Positions 1-6,432 are shown, numbered from the stretch's first letter. The stretch: 45,546 nt of DNA from Planctomycetota bacterium (GCA_019456255.1 VRUG01000021.1:1-45546), one strand, 5' to 3'. Numbers and translations: made by a program. The notes: generated by a model from the sequence alone, not told the origin.

Positions 1-77
1 TTTTTTCACTTTTTTCGAAAAATTCAGATTTTTTTGTTTACGAAATCAGTTCAATATGCTATAATAGAATCGTAACA
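1..77. repeat. 77-bp terminal direct repeat (circular overlap), copy 1
   Basis: The first 77 bases are identical to bases 45470-45546. An exact repeat of this length at both contig ends is what a de Bruijn assembler leaves when it closes a circle at that k-mer size. The molecule is therefore circular or circularly permuted, about 45,469 bp long. A genuine short terminal repeat is possible but less likely, because a promoter lies inside it and transcription runs straight across. Confidence 0.9.
37..65 (+). promoter_or_regulatory. Sigma70-like promoter of the first gene
   Basis: The -35 is TTTACG at 37-42, followed by a 17-bp spacer and TATAAT at 60-65, with an upstream TG (57-58) forming an extended -10. 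The same TTTAC(G/C)-17 bp-TATAAT arrangement recurs at 4312 and 37145. The start of transcription should be near 72, about 70 bases upstream of the Lys-rich gene. Confidence 0.75.
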
Positions 78-144
78 AAAAACAAGTATTTTCGCTCTTT
101 CACAAATTAATAAGGAAGATGATTAAGGACAAAGGAGATCGACA

Positions 145-420
145 ATGTCTAAAACGAAAAAATCGTCCAAAAAGAAAACCAGAGTAAAAAAGACCAAAAA
201 AGCGACTTATCGCAAGGGTTCTCTGGGAAATGCGATTCGCGAGTATTTTGACTCTGTTGGAGTTGACGAAGCGGATTATGATAAATCGAGAGAAATTGCT
301 CTGAGTATAATGCCTCAGAGTAAATATTCCAAATCGCATTTCTCGTGGTACAAGAACGATTATAGAAAGCGAGCGGAAATACTCGCTTCCACCAAGAAAA
401 GCAAGAAGAAGAGCAAGTAG
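145..420 (+). CDS. Lys-rich putative DNA-binding protein (paralogue of 27191)
   Basis: This 91-residue, very basic protein has Lys-rich tails at both ends (about residues 1-25 and 82-91). The central domain contains a PQS...S..WYKN..RKR pattern. The gene at 27191 shows the same plan, with PQS...S...WKN.LRK between Lys-rich tails, so the two look like paralogues. The ATG follows AAAGGAG at 131-137. It is the only gene in the origin region and is served directly by the promoter at 37-65. A nucleoid-like, origin-binding or regulatory role is plausible. I do not recognise a named family. Confidence 0.85.
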   Translation: MSKTKKSSKKKTRVKKTKKATYRKGSLGNAIREYFDSVGVDEADYDKSREIALSIMPQSKYSKSHFSWYKNDYRKRAEILASTKKSKKKSK

Positions 421-527
421 ATCTACAATATCCAGAATATTGTATATCCAAAATGTCCCAAATTAAATTGAGTATAATTCTATCCTTAATCACTTCCTTA
501 TTTTTTCGCCAGAATACAGGACATTGT

Positions 528-561
528 TTATACACAATATACTGGACATATTCTATACACA
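528..561 (+). other. DnaA-box-like sites (left part of putative origin)
   Basis: TTATACACA at 528-536 is a perfect DnaA box and CTATACACA at 553-561 has one mismatch. The longer context at 554-570 (TATACACAATGCTCAGC) repeats at 45322-45338 with one difference. This ties this side of the junction to the right-hand cluster. Confidence 0.5.
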
Positions 562-973
562 ATGCTCAGCTTATGGCGAGGGAAACGAAATTCTGCCACG
601 AACTGCCCCCTATCCAAACCAGCCTTTCTTACTCGAGAATTATTTGAGATCAGAGTATAATTCCTCTCCGAATCCAGATCTTGAAACATACTCCATTTCT
701 ATATCAGAATAGAGTAGAATTACCAGAAACTGAGGTAGGGGTAGGGTAGGATAGCTTCCGCTACCTATGAAAGAAAATTATGTACTTTTTCCAGAGTATT
801 TGACCAGAAGATTGTCACCTATCAGCAGAAGGCCCCCTTCCATTAAGATTGACCTGTAGGTTACCGCGTTCTTTAGATTGAGATTACCTTTGACCCTGAG
901 AAACAACTGTTGGTAGCATTCACTTTTGCACGAGATTCCCTAGCGTTGAGGATTACCTAAGAATAGGATCAAG

Positions 974-1008
974 TACTAATAGATGCTTGACCCATACTAA
1001 TAGATGCT
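974..1008 (+). repeat. Tandem 14-bp repeats at 21-bp pitch
   Basis: TACTAATAGATGCT occurs at 974-987 and 995-1008, exactly 21 bp apart (two helical turns). A partial third copy (TCTAATAGA) begins at 1008. Same-face spacing suggests a protein-binding iteron or operator. Confidence 0.5.
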
Positions 1009-1321
1009 CTAATAGACAAGTATCTTATTGCGTTAATCTATATAAAGAACGCCTAAACTATAATCAGTTCACCCGAAAATCGTGTCAAACTGGTCGTGAA
1101 AGCGTCTGTAACCTATAAATTGATCTTAAGGTCGTTGGGTTTATGCAAAATATTATTACGTAGCGTCGGTATTGGAGGTTATAACGTAAAGGTTTAATGA
1201 AACTAGATACACCTTTTTTGGACGTAACGACGTGGAGTCAGAGGCGCACCAATGGGTAGGGGAGTTAGTAATTAGAAAAGATGCTTTAAAAAGGCTCTTT
1301 TTAACCATAATCCTTTAGTTT

Positions 1322-1521
1322 ATAAAACGCTTTATTACGCTAAGTCACCCCTAGAGATCGTTAGATCGTTGAATAAGTTTTCCTATGACATAGATATACC
1401 CTACAATAAAACGTTTTATAATATTAAGATAGACCCCTCATGCTCTTTTATTTTTGAAAGAAACAATATATTCATCTCATGGGCCTAATTCATAGAGTCT
1501 CTAAGCAATAAAACGTTTTAT
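1322..1521. repeat. Three copies of a 14-bp palindrome
   Basis: ATAAAACGTTTTAT, a perfect palindrome, lies at 1406-1419 and 1508-1521. A one-base variant (ATAAAACGCTTTAT) lies at 1322-1335. Copies 2 and 3 share the flanks CA...AA. Starts are 84 and 102 bp apart, ending about 40 bp before the -35 of the next promoter. They look like binding sites for a dimeric protein. Confidence 0.6.
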
Positions 1522-1561
1522 AAATCATGGTTATAGGGTCATCCTTTATTTTATTTTATGG

Positions 1562-1590
1562 CTTACAAAGATCAGCTCTATTGTTATAAT
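1562..1590 (+). promoter_or_regulatory. Extended -10 promoter of the left operon
   Basis: CTTACA at 1562-1567, a 17-bp spacer and TATAAT at 1585-1590, with TG at 1582-1583. The core TGTTATAATGC is identical to that at 40534-40544. It drives the small-gene operon beginning at 1617. Confidence 0.7.
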
Positions 1591-1616
1591 GCTCGTATTA
1601 AGCGAAAGGAATAAAT

Positions 1617-1751
1617 ATGAATATACTTAGCTGGATCTTGGTTGTGGTAGTTGTTGTATTGGTAGCTTTTATAGCAGTATTGCTTTGTGCAGTAAACGAG
1701 CTTGGCAAAGGTATTAATGATGTTATGGAATCTTTTTGGAATAAGTTTTAA
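1617..1751 (+). CDS. Small single-pass membrane protein
   Basis: A 44-residue peptide preceded by AAAGGA (1605-1610). Residues 4-26 are an unbroken hydrophobic segment rich in Val, Ile and Leu, with a short polar C-terminus. It is the first gene of the operon and is followed 10 bp later by another membrane protein. Function is unknown; a small holin-like or inner-membrane accessory peptide is possible. Confidence 0.65.
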   Translation: MNILSWILVVVVVVLVAFIAVLLCAVNELGKGINDVMESFWNKF

Positions 1752-1761
1752 GGGTAAAACT

Positions 1762-2025
1762 ATGAGCACAGAAAATTTAACTGAGAATGAGTGTATGTTC
1801 TTGTGGCTTATTGTGGGAGGCTTCGGGTTGTGTGCAGTACTCTTTTTTGGGCAATTGTTTCTTGATATTATCTTTGGTGAGTTTTGTTGGGGCTGTAAGA
1901 ATCGATCGCGTGAGTGGGTCATGTGGCATCAAAAAGAAGGGGAGACAGATTATGAAGGTTATCAGTGGTGCCCTAAATGTGGACATAAGAAATATAGTGG
2001 TTTTGAAGATAGGCCTATGTTGTGA
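1762..2025 (+). CDS. Membrane protein with C-terminal zinc ribbon
   Basis: An 87-residue protein. Residues about 11-38 form a hydrophobic membrane segment, followed by a CWGC ... CPKC pair that should bind one zinc. The ATG at 1762 follows GGGTAA and is preferred over upstream non-ATG codons that lie inside the previous gene. I do not recognise the family. Confidence 0.65.
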   Translation: MSTENLTENECMFLWLIVGGFGLCAVLFFGQLFLDIIFGEFCWGCKNRSREWVMWHQKEGETDYEGYQWCPKCGHKKYSGFEDRPML

Positions 2026-2037
2026 GGAGAAAGAGCT

Positions 2038-2181
2038 ATGAGTGCTTTTGATGATGTAATACAAAAAATTATCAAAGAAAAGAAGGAACTTGAAAAGACA
2101 GTCAGACACCAAGCCAAAGAAATGGTAAGACTTAGCGATGTTATTATTAGTCTTAAAAAACTATTGAGAAAACATAAATGA
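2038..2181 (+). CDS. Short coiled-coil protein
   Basis: A 47-residue, Lys/Glu-rich, helical heptad-like peptide preceded by GAGGAGAAAGAG. Its TGA overlaps the next ATG (ATGA at 2178-2181), which indicates translational coupling. No family recognised. Confidence 0.6.
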   Translation: MSAFDDVIQKIIKEKKELEKTVRHQAKEMVRLSDVIISLKKLLRKHK

Positions 2182-2348
2182 ATAAGGAGTTTGTTATACT
2201 ATGGACGCGGATATTCTATAGTAGGTATTGTGCGGATTGTTTTTTGCTATGGATTATAGAGAAACTAGTTAAATTGGATACCTGCCCAAGATGTGGTAGG
2301 TCAAATGTTCTTAAAGGAGAAACCTATGAGAAGGACCGTGAAATCTAA
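2178..2348 (+). CDS. Small zinc-finger protein
   Basis: A 56-residue protein with CADC (residues 18-21) and CPRC (36-39), a four-Cys zinc site. It starts on the ATG that overlaps the upstream stop. The 3' end overlaps the next gene by 23 bp in another frame. The zinc pattern and coupling support a real gene. Function unknown. Confidence 0.6.
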   Translation: MNKEFVILWTRIFYSRYCADCFLLWIIEKLVKLDTCPRCGRSNVLKGETYEKDREI

Positions 2349-2502
2349 CATAATTATACAATCGACTGATCATCTAGAGGAAGAAGAACAGGATGAGATT
2401 GTCCTAAAGGTAGAACAAACGCTAAATCTAATAGGTGTGATTCCTATTATGCATAATAAAAGAATGGTACAGGTAGGATTAAGGTTTCATTTTAAGGGGT
2501 AA
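2326..2502 (+). CDS. Hypothetical acidic-centre protein
   Basis: A 58-residue protein beginning at the ATG after AAAGGAG (2313-2319). It has a Glu-rich segment LEEEEQDE near residues 18-25 and a C-terminal VQVGLRFHFKG. Not recognised. Confidence 0.55.
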   Translation: MRRTVKSNIIIQSTDHLEEEEQDEIVLKVEQTLNLIGVIPIMHNKRMVQVGLRFHFKG

Positions 2503-2505
2503 GTT

Positions 2506-2781
2506 ATGACTTTTGGTGAGAAAGTTAGAGCACGGCGACTGGCTATGGGTCCTTCTTTGCGACAGTTTGCTAAAACCGTAGGGATGTCTTATAGTTACTT
2601 ATATATGATAGAGGAAGAAGGATTAGTACCATCACCTAAGATAGTACTTAAGTTAGCGGAAAGGTTACAGATGGGTAAGTGGTTCTTAATACAAAACGCA
2701 ATTGATGCGAAAACAAAGGCACTCAGAGAGAGGTATGAGAAAGTTTATCGAAAGGAATGTCCTACAGGAGAAAAAGGATGA
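2506..2781 (+). CDS. XRE/Cro-type helix-turn-helix regulator
   Basis: A 91-residue protein. Residues 3-53 fit the lambda Cro/C1 HTH fold (GEKVRARRLA...LRQFAKTVGMSYSYLYMIEEEG...P..VLKLAERL), with the recognition helix near SYSYLYMIEEE. There is no dimerisation domain beyond a short C-terminal helix. It is the only classical HTH protein I see and a candidate ligand for the palindromes at 1322-1521. Its stop overlaps the next start (ATGA, 2778). Confidence 0.85.
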   Translation: MTFGEKVRARRLAMGPSLRQFAKTVGMSYSYLYMIEEEGLVPSPKIVLKLAERLQMGKWFLIQNAIDAKTKALRERYEKVYRKECPTGEKG

Positions 2782-3602
2782 AGGAAGAATACTGTAGAAT
2801 GCTAAGGACGATATTTGGTGGTAATTTTGATGTATCGTTGGTTAGGCAAGCTAAGGTGAAAGAAGTGCAGAACTACTCAGATAGTGTGGTACGAAATCAA
2901 TTGATCATGAAGATAGCCAGTGCAAAAAAGTTTGACTTTACTGGGCTTGGTAATTTTATACATAGTAATTTAGAAAAGCTTGGTAATCCTGAGGGGTATC
3001 GATTCTATATTCTTTCTAAGCGTTTCTGGGCGGAATTTACTATGGATGAAGCACCTTGTGGTCTTTTATGCCAAACTGATAAGGTTGATAATACACACAT
3101 AATGAGTTGTCTCTTCTTTGGTTTTCTTGATAACGTACTTACTTGCTTATCTTTGGTACAGTTCACACTTGATCTGCGTGGATATCTGGTTTCAATGACA
3201 GCACAAGCTCATGATGCTTTTGATAATAAGGAGGATGCTTACCAAAGCTTTAGTATAATGATAGCATCTTTATTAAACTATCTATCTAATAAGGGTGTTG
3301 ATGTCGAAAAACGCATGGTTGAGAACAAGAAGAAAGGAAAGAAGGGAAAGGCTCTTGGTGATACATATTACATTCTAACTGTAAAAACGAAGCGGGGTCG
3401 TATTGTTTATGAGCCATCTATTATAAAGAATATTTGTAAGGAAACTATACAGCGGGAGCACGATGTTGTAGGTCACCAAAGAACTTACCTTCCTGAGAGG
3501 CCGCATGTTAGTGGTTTTGTTGGTGTTATGAATATAAGTGAGTATACGAAAGGGGATAAGAAGTTAGGTAGGATATTCAAGAATTACTACATAAAAGATT
3601 GA
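2778..3602 (+). CDS. Conserved-type phage hypothetical protein
   Basis: A 274-residue protein. The chosen ATG overlaps the upstream TGA and follows AGGAGA at 7 bp. The C-terminal part contains H-D-V-V-G-H-Q-R ... RPHVSGF ... NYYIKD, recalling the V-R-G-H-W-R...RP ending found in many uncharacterised phage and plasmid proteins. A Lys-rich linker (about residues 187-197) separates it from the N-terminal domain. Function unknown. Confidence 0.75.
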   Translation: MKEEYCRMLRTIFGGNFDVSLVRQAKVKEVQNYSDSVVRNQLIMKIASAKKFDFTGLGNFIHSNLEKLGNPEGYRFYILSKRFWAEFTMDEAPCGLLCQTDKVDNTHIMSCLFFGFLDNVLTCLSLVQFTLDLRGYLVSMTAQAHDAFDNKEDAYQSFSIMIASLLNYLSNKGVDVEKRMVENKKKGKKGKALGDTYYILTVKTKRGRIVYEPSIIKNICKETIQREHDVVGHQRTYLPERPHVSGFVGVMNISEYTKGDKKLGRIFKNYYIKD

Positions 3603-3615
3603 AAGGAATAATCTT

Positions 3616-3852
3616 ATGGGTAGGTAAGCAACAATAACAAGAAGAGGTGCACTAGATGTGCAGGTATGTGTACCAAAGAATTGGACGGATGGTCAGGTTG
3701 TAGACTTTGCTAATAGTGCTAGTCCTTCTGGCCTAGATGCAGGGTGGTCTATAAGGAAGCAAGGAGATCCTGCATTGGATGGTACTGATGAGCGAGTGAA
3801 GTGTGAAGATCAGAGAAGACCTGGATGTGTTCATATAATGTTGGATTGTTAA
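3616..3852 (+). pseudogene. Small phage protein with in-frame TAA at codon 4
   Basis: The body (from 3658) encodes DVQVCVPKNWTD...GWSIRKQGD...VHIMLDC, a pattern I recognise from small conserved phage proteins of unknown function. The natural start is ATG 3616, behind AAAGGA. Codons 1-3 read M-G-R, codon 4 is TAA (3625-3627), and the same frame then continues open. Without that stop the product would be 78 residues. Either it is a nonsense mutation or base error, or translation restarts at GTG 3658 (64 residues). Confidence 0.6.
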
Positions 3853-3853
3853 T

Positions 3854-3976
3854 ATGTTTACACTAGAGAATATGATTGAGAATGTAAGGTGGCTAATAGA
3901 TACGCCTGCTGCAGCGTATGCTTTCTGTGGTATTGTGGTTTTTGTGATAATTCTTTTTAAGGTTTTCCAGGAATAA
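3854..3976 (+). CDS. Small membrane peptide
   Basis: A 40-residue peptide with an amphipathic N-terminus and a hydrophobic segment at about residues 18-38 (YAFCGIVVFVIILFKVF). It begins 2 bp after the preceding stop. It is too short to assign; a membrane accessory or lysis role is possible. Confidence 0.5.
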   Translation: MFTLENMIENVRWLIDTPAAAYAFCGIVVFVIILFKVFQE

Positions 3977-3988
3977 AGGAGATTGTTT

Positions 3989-4285
3989 ATGAGAAGTATA
4001 GCTATTTCAGGTGGACACGCTTGTGGTAAGACCTCTAAATTAATAGAGCTTTGTCATGAACAGGGTGGGTATATGGTGTGTTGTAGTATTAGAGAAGCTA
4101 TAAGAGTTTTTCATTTAGCAAAGAAAATGGGGAAACCAATACCAATGCCTCTTTCTGTAGATGAGTTCAGGAAAGGAGCTTACTTTGAGAAGGGTGTTAA
4201 GCAGTTGTGGATAGACAATGCTGATCTTATACTACAGAGCTTATCGAAAGCTCCTATAGCAGGCTTGTCTTTTACTATAGAATAA
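3989..4285 (+). CDS. Mini P-loop ATPase
   Basis: A 98-residue protein. Walker A GGHACGKT lies at residues 8-15 and a Walker B-like LWIDNAD near residue 73. AAGGAG sits a few bases before ATG 3989. It is far shorter than normal P-loop kinases or AAA proteins and lacks a recognisable lid or sensor. It may be a minimal nucleotide-binding protein or a truncated ATPase. Last gene of the left operon. Confidence 0.65.
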   Translation: MRSIAISGGHACGKTSKLIELCHEQGGYMVCCSIREAIRVFHLAKKMGKPIPMPLSVDEFRKGAYFEKGVKQLWIDNADLILQSLSKAPIAGLSFTIE

Positions 4286-4311
4286 ATGTTCACCTCAATT
4301 TTATTTTATAG

Positions 4312-4340
4312 TTTACGTGGTGAGCAGCCTATGATATAAT
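4312..4340 (+). promoter_or_regulatory. Extended -10 promoter of the noncoding RNA
   Basis: TTTACG at 4312-4317, 17-bp spacer, TATAAT at 4335-4340, TG at 4332-4333, preceded by an AT-rich UP-like stretch. An inverted repeat TGTTCACC (4287)/GGTGAGCA (4319) brackets the -35 and could be an operator. No gene starts for 460 bp downstream. Confidence 0.75.
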
Positions 4341-4366
4341 GCGTATATAAATGGTATGTAGGGCTA

Positions 4367-4385
4367 TTTGACAAGTTAATAATTT
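4367..4385 (+). repeat. Leader element shared with the 40.5-kb operon
   Basis: TTTGACAAGTTAATAATTT here matches 40565-40583 at 18 of 19 bases. Both copies lie 23-27 bases after an extended -10 box, so both sit near +20 of a transcript. Possibly an anti-termination or post-transcriptional control site. Confidence 0.5.
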
Positions 4386-4557
4386 AGGTCTTATCCGACT
4401 GTGGCGGAATTGAGACGCTGATGCCCTGGGAGCATGACCAAGAATTGCTAGGGCTCTGAGACTTCGGTCTTGTGAATGAGTTATGTGTGAAGGTATCGAG
4501 GCCTTCTGGTCGGTTTAAGAATAAGAATTAAGTTGCGAAAGATTTTTCTCCCCTCCG

Positions 4558-4608
4558 GAAGGGCAGTGAACCTCTTAGGAGTAAGTTTGCTGTCCCTTCT
4601 TTTATTAC
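4558..4608 (+). terminator. Intrinsic terminator of the noncoding RNA
   Basis: GAAGGGCAG (4558-4566) pairs with CTG-T-CCCTTC (4590-4599) with one bulge, across a loop with its own CCT/AGG pairing. It is followed by TTTTATTA. The next gene starts 190 bp later, so this most likely ends the noncoding transcript. Confidence 0.65.
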
Positions 4609-4800
4609 TTAGTAAAGGGCATAGACTCGTCCGTGGATTCGTTTTTTGTTGAGAATTTCTATAACAGGTTAGCCTGAGACTGAAGTCAGGCGCGCTCTTT
4701 ACGGTTTTCCGATATGTGTAATTTGTTGACCAGACATGTGAATAAGGTTTTATGCTGACGATGCTCTATGCTCTTTACTATTTAATGAAAGGAGAAAATT
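4609..4800. other. Intergenic stretch with one clear hairpin
   Basis: I see no ORF. GCCT-(GA bulge)-GAC/TGAA/GTC-AGGC forms a stem near 4672-4691. There is a T6 run near 4646. Nothing else is assigned. Confidence 0.4.
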
Positions 4801-5181
4801 ATGTGGTATGCAGGAAAAATTTTTAGGCTGGTTGTAACTATAATACTTTTGGTTTTCTGTATCTTCTTGCTTTGCTCAACTGCTGAAGGAGCAACGCCTA
4901 CTTACAGAAATGGACAACTTATTAGAGGTAGTATACGCAGCTCAAGAGGCTGCTTGAACGTGCGTAGACGCGGATTTAATAGTTACGCGTACAGGAGGTA
5001 TAGAAGATACAGGGACAGACGATCAAACAGAAGGTACAGAAGAGACTGTGGATGGCGTGTACGAAGAGGATATTTTAGCACACCGATAAGACTAAAGAAC
5101 CGCAGACTCAGAAGGTATAATAGGCTACATGCTGGAAGTGTGATAGTCTACGAAAAGGGAAGGCGACCCTACGTTCGCTAG
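4801..5181 (+). CDS. Secreted Arg/Tyr-rich basic protein
   Basis: A 126-residue protein. Residues 1-31 form a signal peptide or anchor: a positive start, a hydrophobic core (LVVTIILLVFCIFLLC) and an AEGA cleavage-like site. The mature part is dominated by Arg and Tyr in repeats such as YRRYRRYRDRR, with two Cys. AAAGGAG precedes the ATG. Expected to be exported and to bind anionic surfaces or nucleic acid. No family recognised; a spanin-like or cell-surface role is conceivable. Confidence 0.7.
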   Translation: MWYAGKIFRLVVTIILLVFCIFLLCSTAEGATPTYRNGQLIRGSIRSSRGCLNVRRRGFNSYAYRRYRRYRDRRSNRRYRRDCGWRVRRGYFSTPIRLKNRRLRRYNRLHAGSVIVYEKGRRPYVR

Positions 5182-5213
5182 TAATTGAGGCCTCTTTTTG
5201 AAAGGGTAGTTTG

Positions 5214-5399
5214 ATGGCGGATCCAAAGAAGCTAACAGTAACAATGAAGAAGAACAAGACCTGCAAGTCCTGCGTACGTTTTGGGACGGAAGGCAAGGAT
5301 GCTGAAGATGTGGGTAGTTCTTTCTATCTGCAAAATACTGCATTCGAAAAGCTAGGAAAACCTGGCGAGATTAAATTGACAGTCGAAGCTGCAAAATAG
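5214..5399 (+). CDS. Small hypothetical protein with CxxC
   Basis: A 61-residue protein containing CKSC near residues 17-20 and a C-terminal GEIKLTVEA segment. It starts at ATG 5214, 32 bp after the secreted protein, behind GAAAGGGTAG, and is followed by a terminator at 5424. Function unknown. Confidence 0.6.
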   Translation: MADPKKLTVTMKKNKTCKSCVRFGTEGKDAEDVGSSFYLQNTAFEKLGKPGEIKLTVEAAK

Positions 5400-5423
5400 C
5401 CCTACAGGTTCGATGCGGTGAGT

Positions 5424-5466
5424 GGGTTGGCTGCTATGTGGTAGTCACCCTGCTTGTCTTTTTATT
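5424..5466 (+). terminator. Intrinsic terminator
   Basis: GGGT-T-GGCTGC / TATGTG loop / GTAGTC-ACCC (5424-5450), followed by TGCTTGTCTTTTTATT. It separates the 61-residue gene from the next one. Confidence 0.6.
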
Positions 5467-5486
5467 AGGGCAAGGAAGGAGTATTT

Positions 5487-5987
5487 GTGAATTGGTTAAC
5501 TGGGTTTTTAAAGTCAATCGACCATAATCGCGGTTCAGTGATTGGGCCGTTGATTGCTGTCCTGGTTATTTTTTTTGTGACGATCGGGTGTACAAGTACA
5601 ACCCCGTCACTAATGAGTCCGGGAGAGGTGTTGTCGAGAGACGCGTTCGACAGGGAGGTTATCTTTGTCGAAGGAGAAATGGCAGCTGAGCGGTCACAGA
5701 TTGAAGCCGCTTTAGTTACGTACAATCTCCGACTTGAAACTTTGCACAAACAAATCGAAACCGGCTATGCAAGCTTAAATGAGAAAGACCTTCGGGCAGC
5801 AAAGTTTATAAAAGTAAGTGGTGCTCTTGCCACCACAGTAGCCACTGGAGGTATAACAGCTCCAGGTGTCATAGCTGCACTTCTTACCCTTGGTTCAGTT
5901 GGGTATGGTGTCGGCAAAGGATATGATAACAGGCGCAAGGACGGTGTTATTACAGAGTTAAAGGCTGGTAATGGGAATGCTACCTAA
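5487..5987 (+). CDS. Membrane-anchored or lipoprotein-like protein with glycine-rich zipper
   Basis: A 166-residue protein from GTG 5487 behind GGAAGGAG. Residues 19-36 are hydrophobic and end in VTIGCTST, a lipobox-like site with Cys36. The middle (about 50-110) is helical and charged. Residues 115-148 form a Gly/Ala-rich hydrophobic segment resembling a glycine zipper, then a basic tail. The layout suggests a membrane-inserting or DNA-ejection protein, or a superinfection-exclusion lipoprotein. No homologue is recognised. Confidence 0.7.
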   Translation: MNWLTGFLKSIDHNRGSVIGPLIAVLVIFFVTIGCTSTTPSLMSPGEVLSRDAFDREVIFVEGEMAAERSQIEAALVTYNLRLETLHKQIETGYASLNEKDLRAAKFIKVSGALATTVATGGITAPGVIAALLTLGSVGYGVGKGYDNRRKDGVITELKAGNGNAT

Positions 5988-6018
5988 AATGTAGAAAGCT
6001 TTTCATCACCCTCCTCCG

Positions 6019-6066
6019 AGGCTAGTGTGGGCCGAAGATTTTGTCTTGGCCCCCTGGCTTTTAATT
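6019..6066 (+). terminator. Intrinsic terminator
   Basis: A long hairpin: AGGCTAG with CTGGCTT outside, GGGCC(G)AAGA with TCTTGGCCC inside, loop TTTTG, ending in TTTTAATT. It lies between the lipoprotein-like gene and the acidic protein gene. Confidence 0.65.
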
Positions 6067-6099
6067 GAGAGCAATAACGACAAATAAAAGGAGTACAAA

Positions 6100-6432
6100 A
6101 TGTTACATGAAAGGGAAGATTATAACGATCGTATTCAGGATAATGATAACCTTATAAGGAGTGACGAGCCTGTCTTTTTGCTGCGTGCTATTGATAAAAA
6201 TGCCCCAGGCGTTCTTGAGGAGTACTCTAATCGTGTTGCCCGTGTTGCGGGTCACGATACGGTACTGGTAGCCCAGGTAAGAGCACATGCACAAGCTATG
6301 AGAAAGTGGCAGAAAAAGAATGACATTCTGGTCAAAGAGCCGTACATGAATCCTGAGGATGCTGTATATTATATCGACGAAGAGGAATCTGAGTCGGAAG
6401 AAGAGGAAAAAGAGGACGAAGTAGAAGAATAG
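6100..6432 (+). CDS. Small acidic protein
   Basis: A 110-residue protein starting behind AAAAGGAG. The C-terminal 20 residues are almost all Glu/Asp/Ser, giving a highly acidic tail. The body is helical, with no Cys. Flanked by a terminator upstream and a long hairpin downstream. It could be a DNA mimic or an assembly factor, but this is inference from composition only. Confidence 0.65.
   Translation: MLHEREDYNDRIQDNDNLIRSDEPVFLLRAIDKNAPGVLEEYSNRVARVAGHDTVLVAQVRAHAQAMRKWQKKNDILVKEPYMNPEDAVYYIDEEESESEEEEKEDEVEE

Larger units (their letters stand above)
421..1616. other. 1.2-kb gene-free intergenic region
   Basis: I see no credible ORF with a ribosome site on either strand, which is exceptional in a genome otherwise packed with overlapping genes. 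The region holds DnaA-box-like sites (528, 553), an 8-bp AT hairpin (424-444), two 14-bp direct repeats (974, 995), a stem TTAAAAAG/CTTTTTAA (1286-1304), three palindromes (1322, 1406, 1508) and, at its end, the promoter of the next operon. It could be origin, partition or packaging DNA, or template for a structured RNA. Confidence 0.7.
4347..4608 (+). ncRNA. Structured noncoding RNA with tRNA-like outline
   Basis: Bounded by the promoter at 4312-4340 and a terminator at 4558-4608. Within 4395-4513, a 7-bp acceptor-like stem forms (CCGACTG with TGGTCGG, wobbles included), then TG and a D-arm-like GCGGAATTGAGACGC resembling tRNA-Leu. Next comes a 4-bp stem with 7-nt loop CCTGGGA (4421-4435, Pro-like TGG in the anticodon place). 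A GAAGG/CCTTC stem directly abuts the 3' acceptor strand. The 53-nt region between contains a cUUCGg hairpin (4458-4471). Position 33 is C, the T-loop has 8 bases and no CCA follows, so it is not an ordinary tRNA. Confidence 0.55.

Noticed and set aside
453..712. Short + strand ORFs of 62-64 codons in the first noncoding region
   Set aside because: No ribosome site, atypical composition, and they run through DnaA-box repeats; two overlap each other in different frames.
3625..3627. Alternative genetic code (TAA recoded)
   Set aside because: TAA is the normal terminator of many genes here, so a single in-frame TAA is better explained by mutation, error or re-initiation.
4347..4608. tmRNA or ordinary tRNA
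   Set aside because: No tmRNA tag ORF or GGGGC-type 5' end. For a tRNA the variable region is too long, position 33 is C, the T-loop has 8 nt and CCA is absent, so only a tRNA-like call is made.
5401..5450. tRNA-like GGTTCGATGC motif
   Set aside because: No acceptor or D arm could be paired around it. The bases fit better as the upstream flank of an intrinsic terminator.
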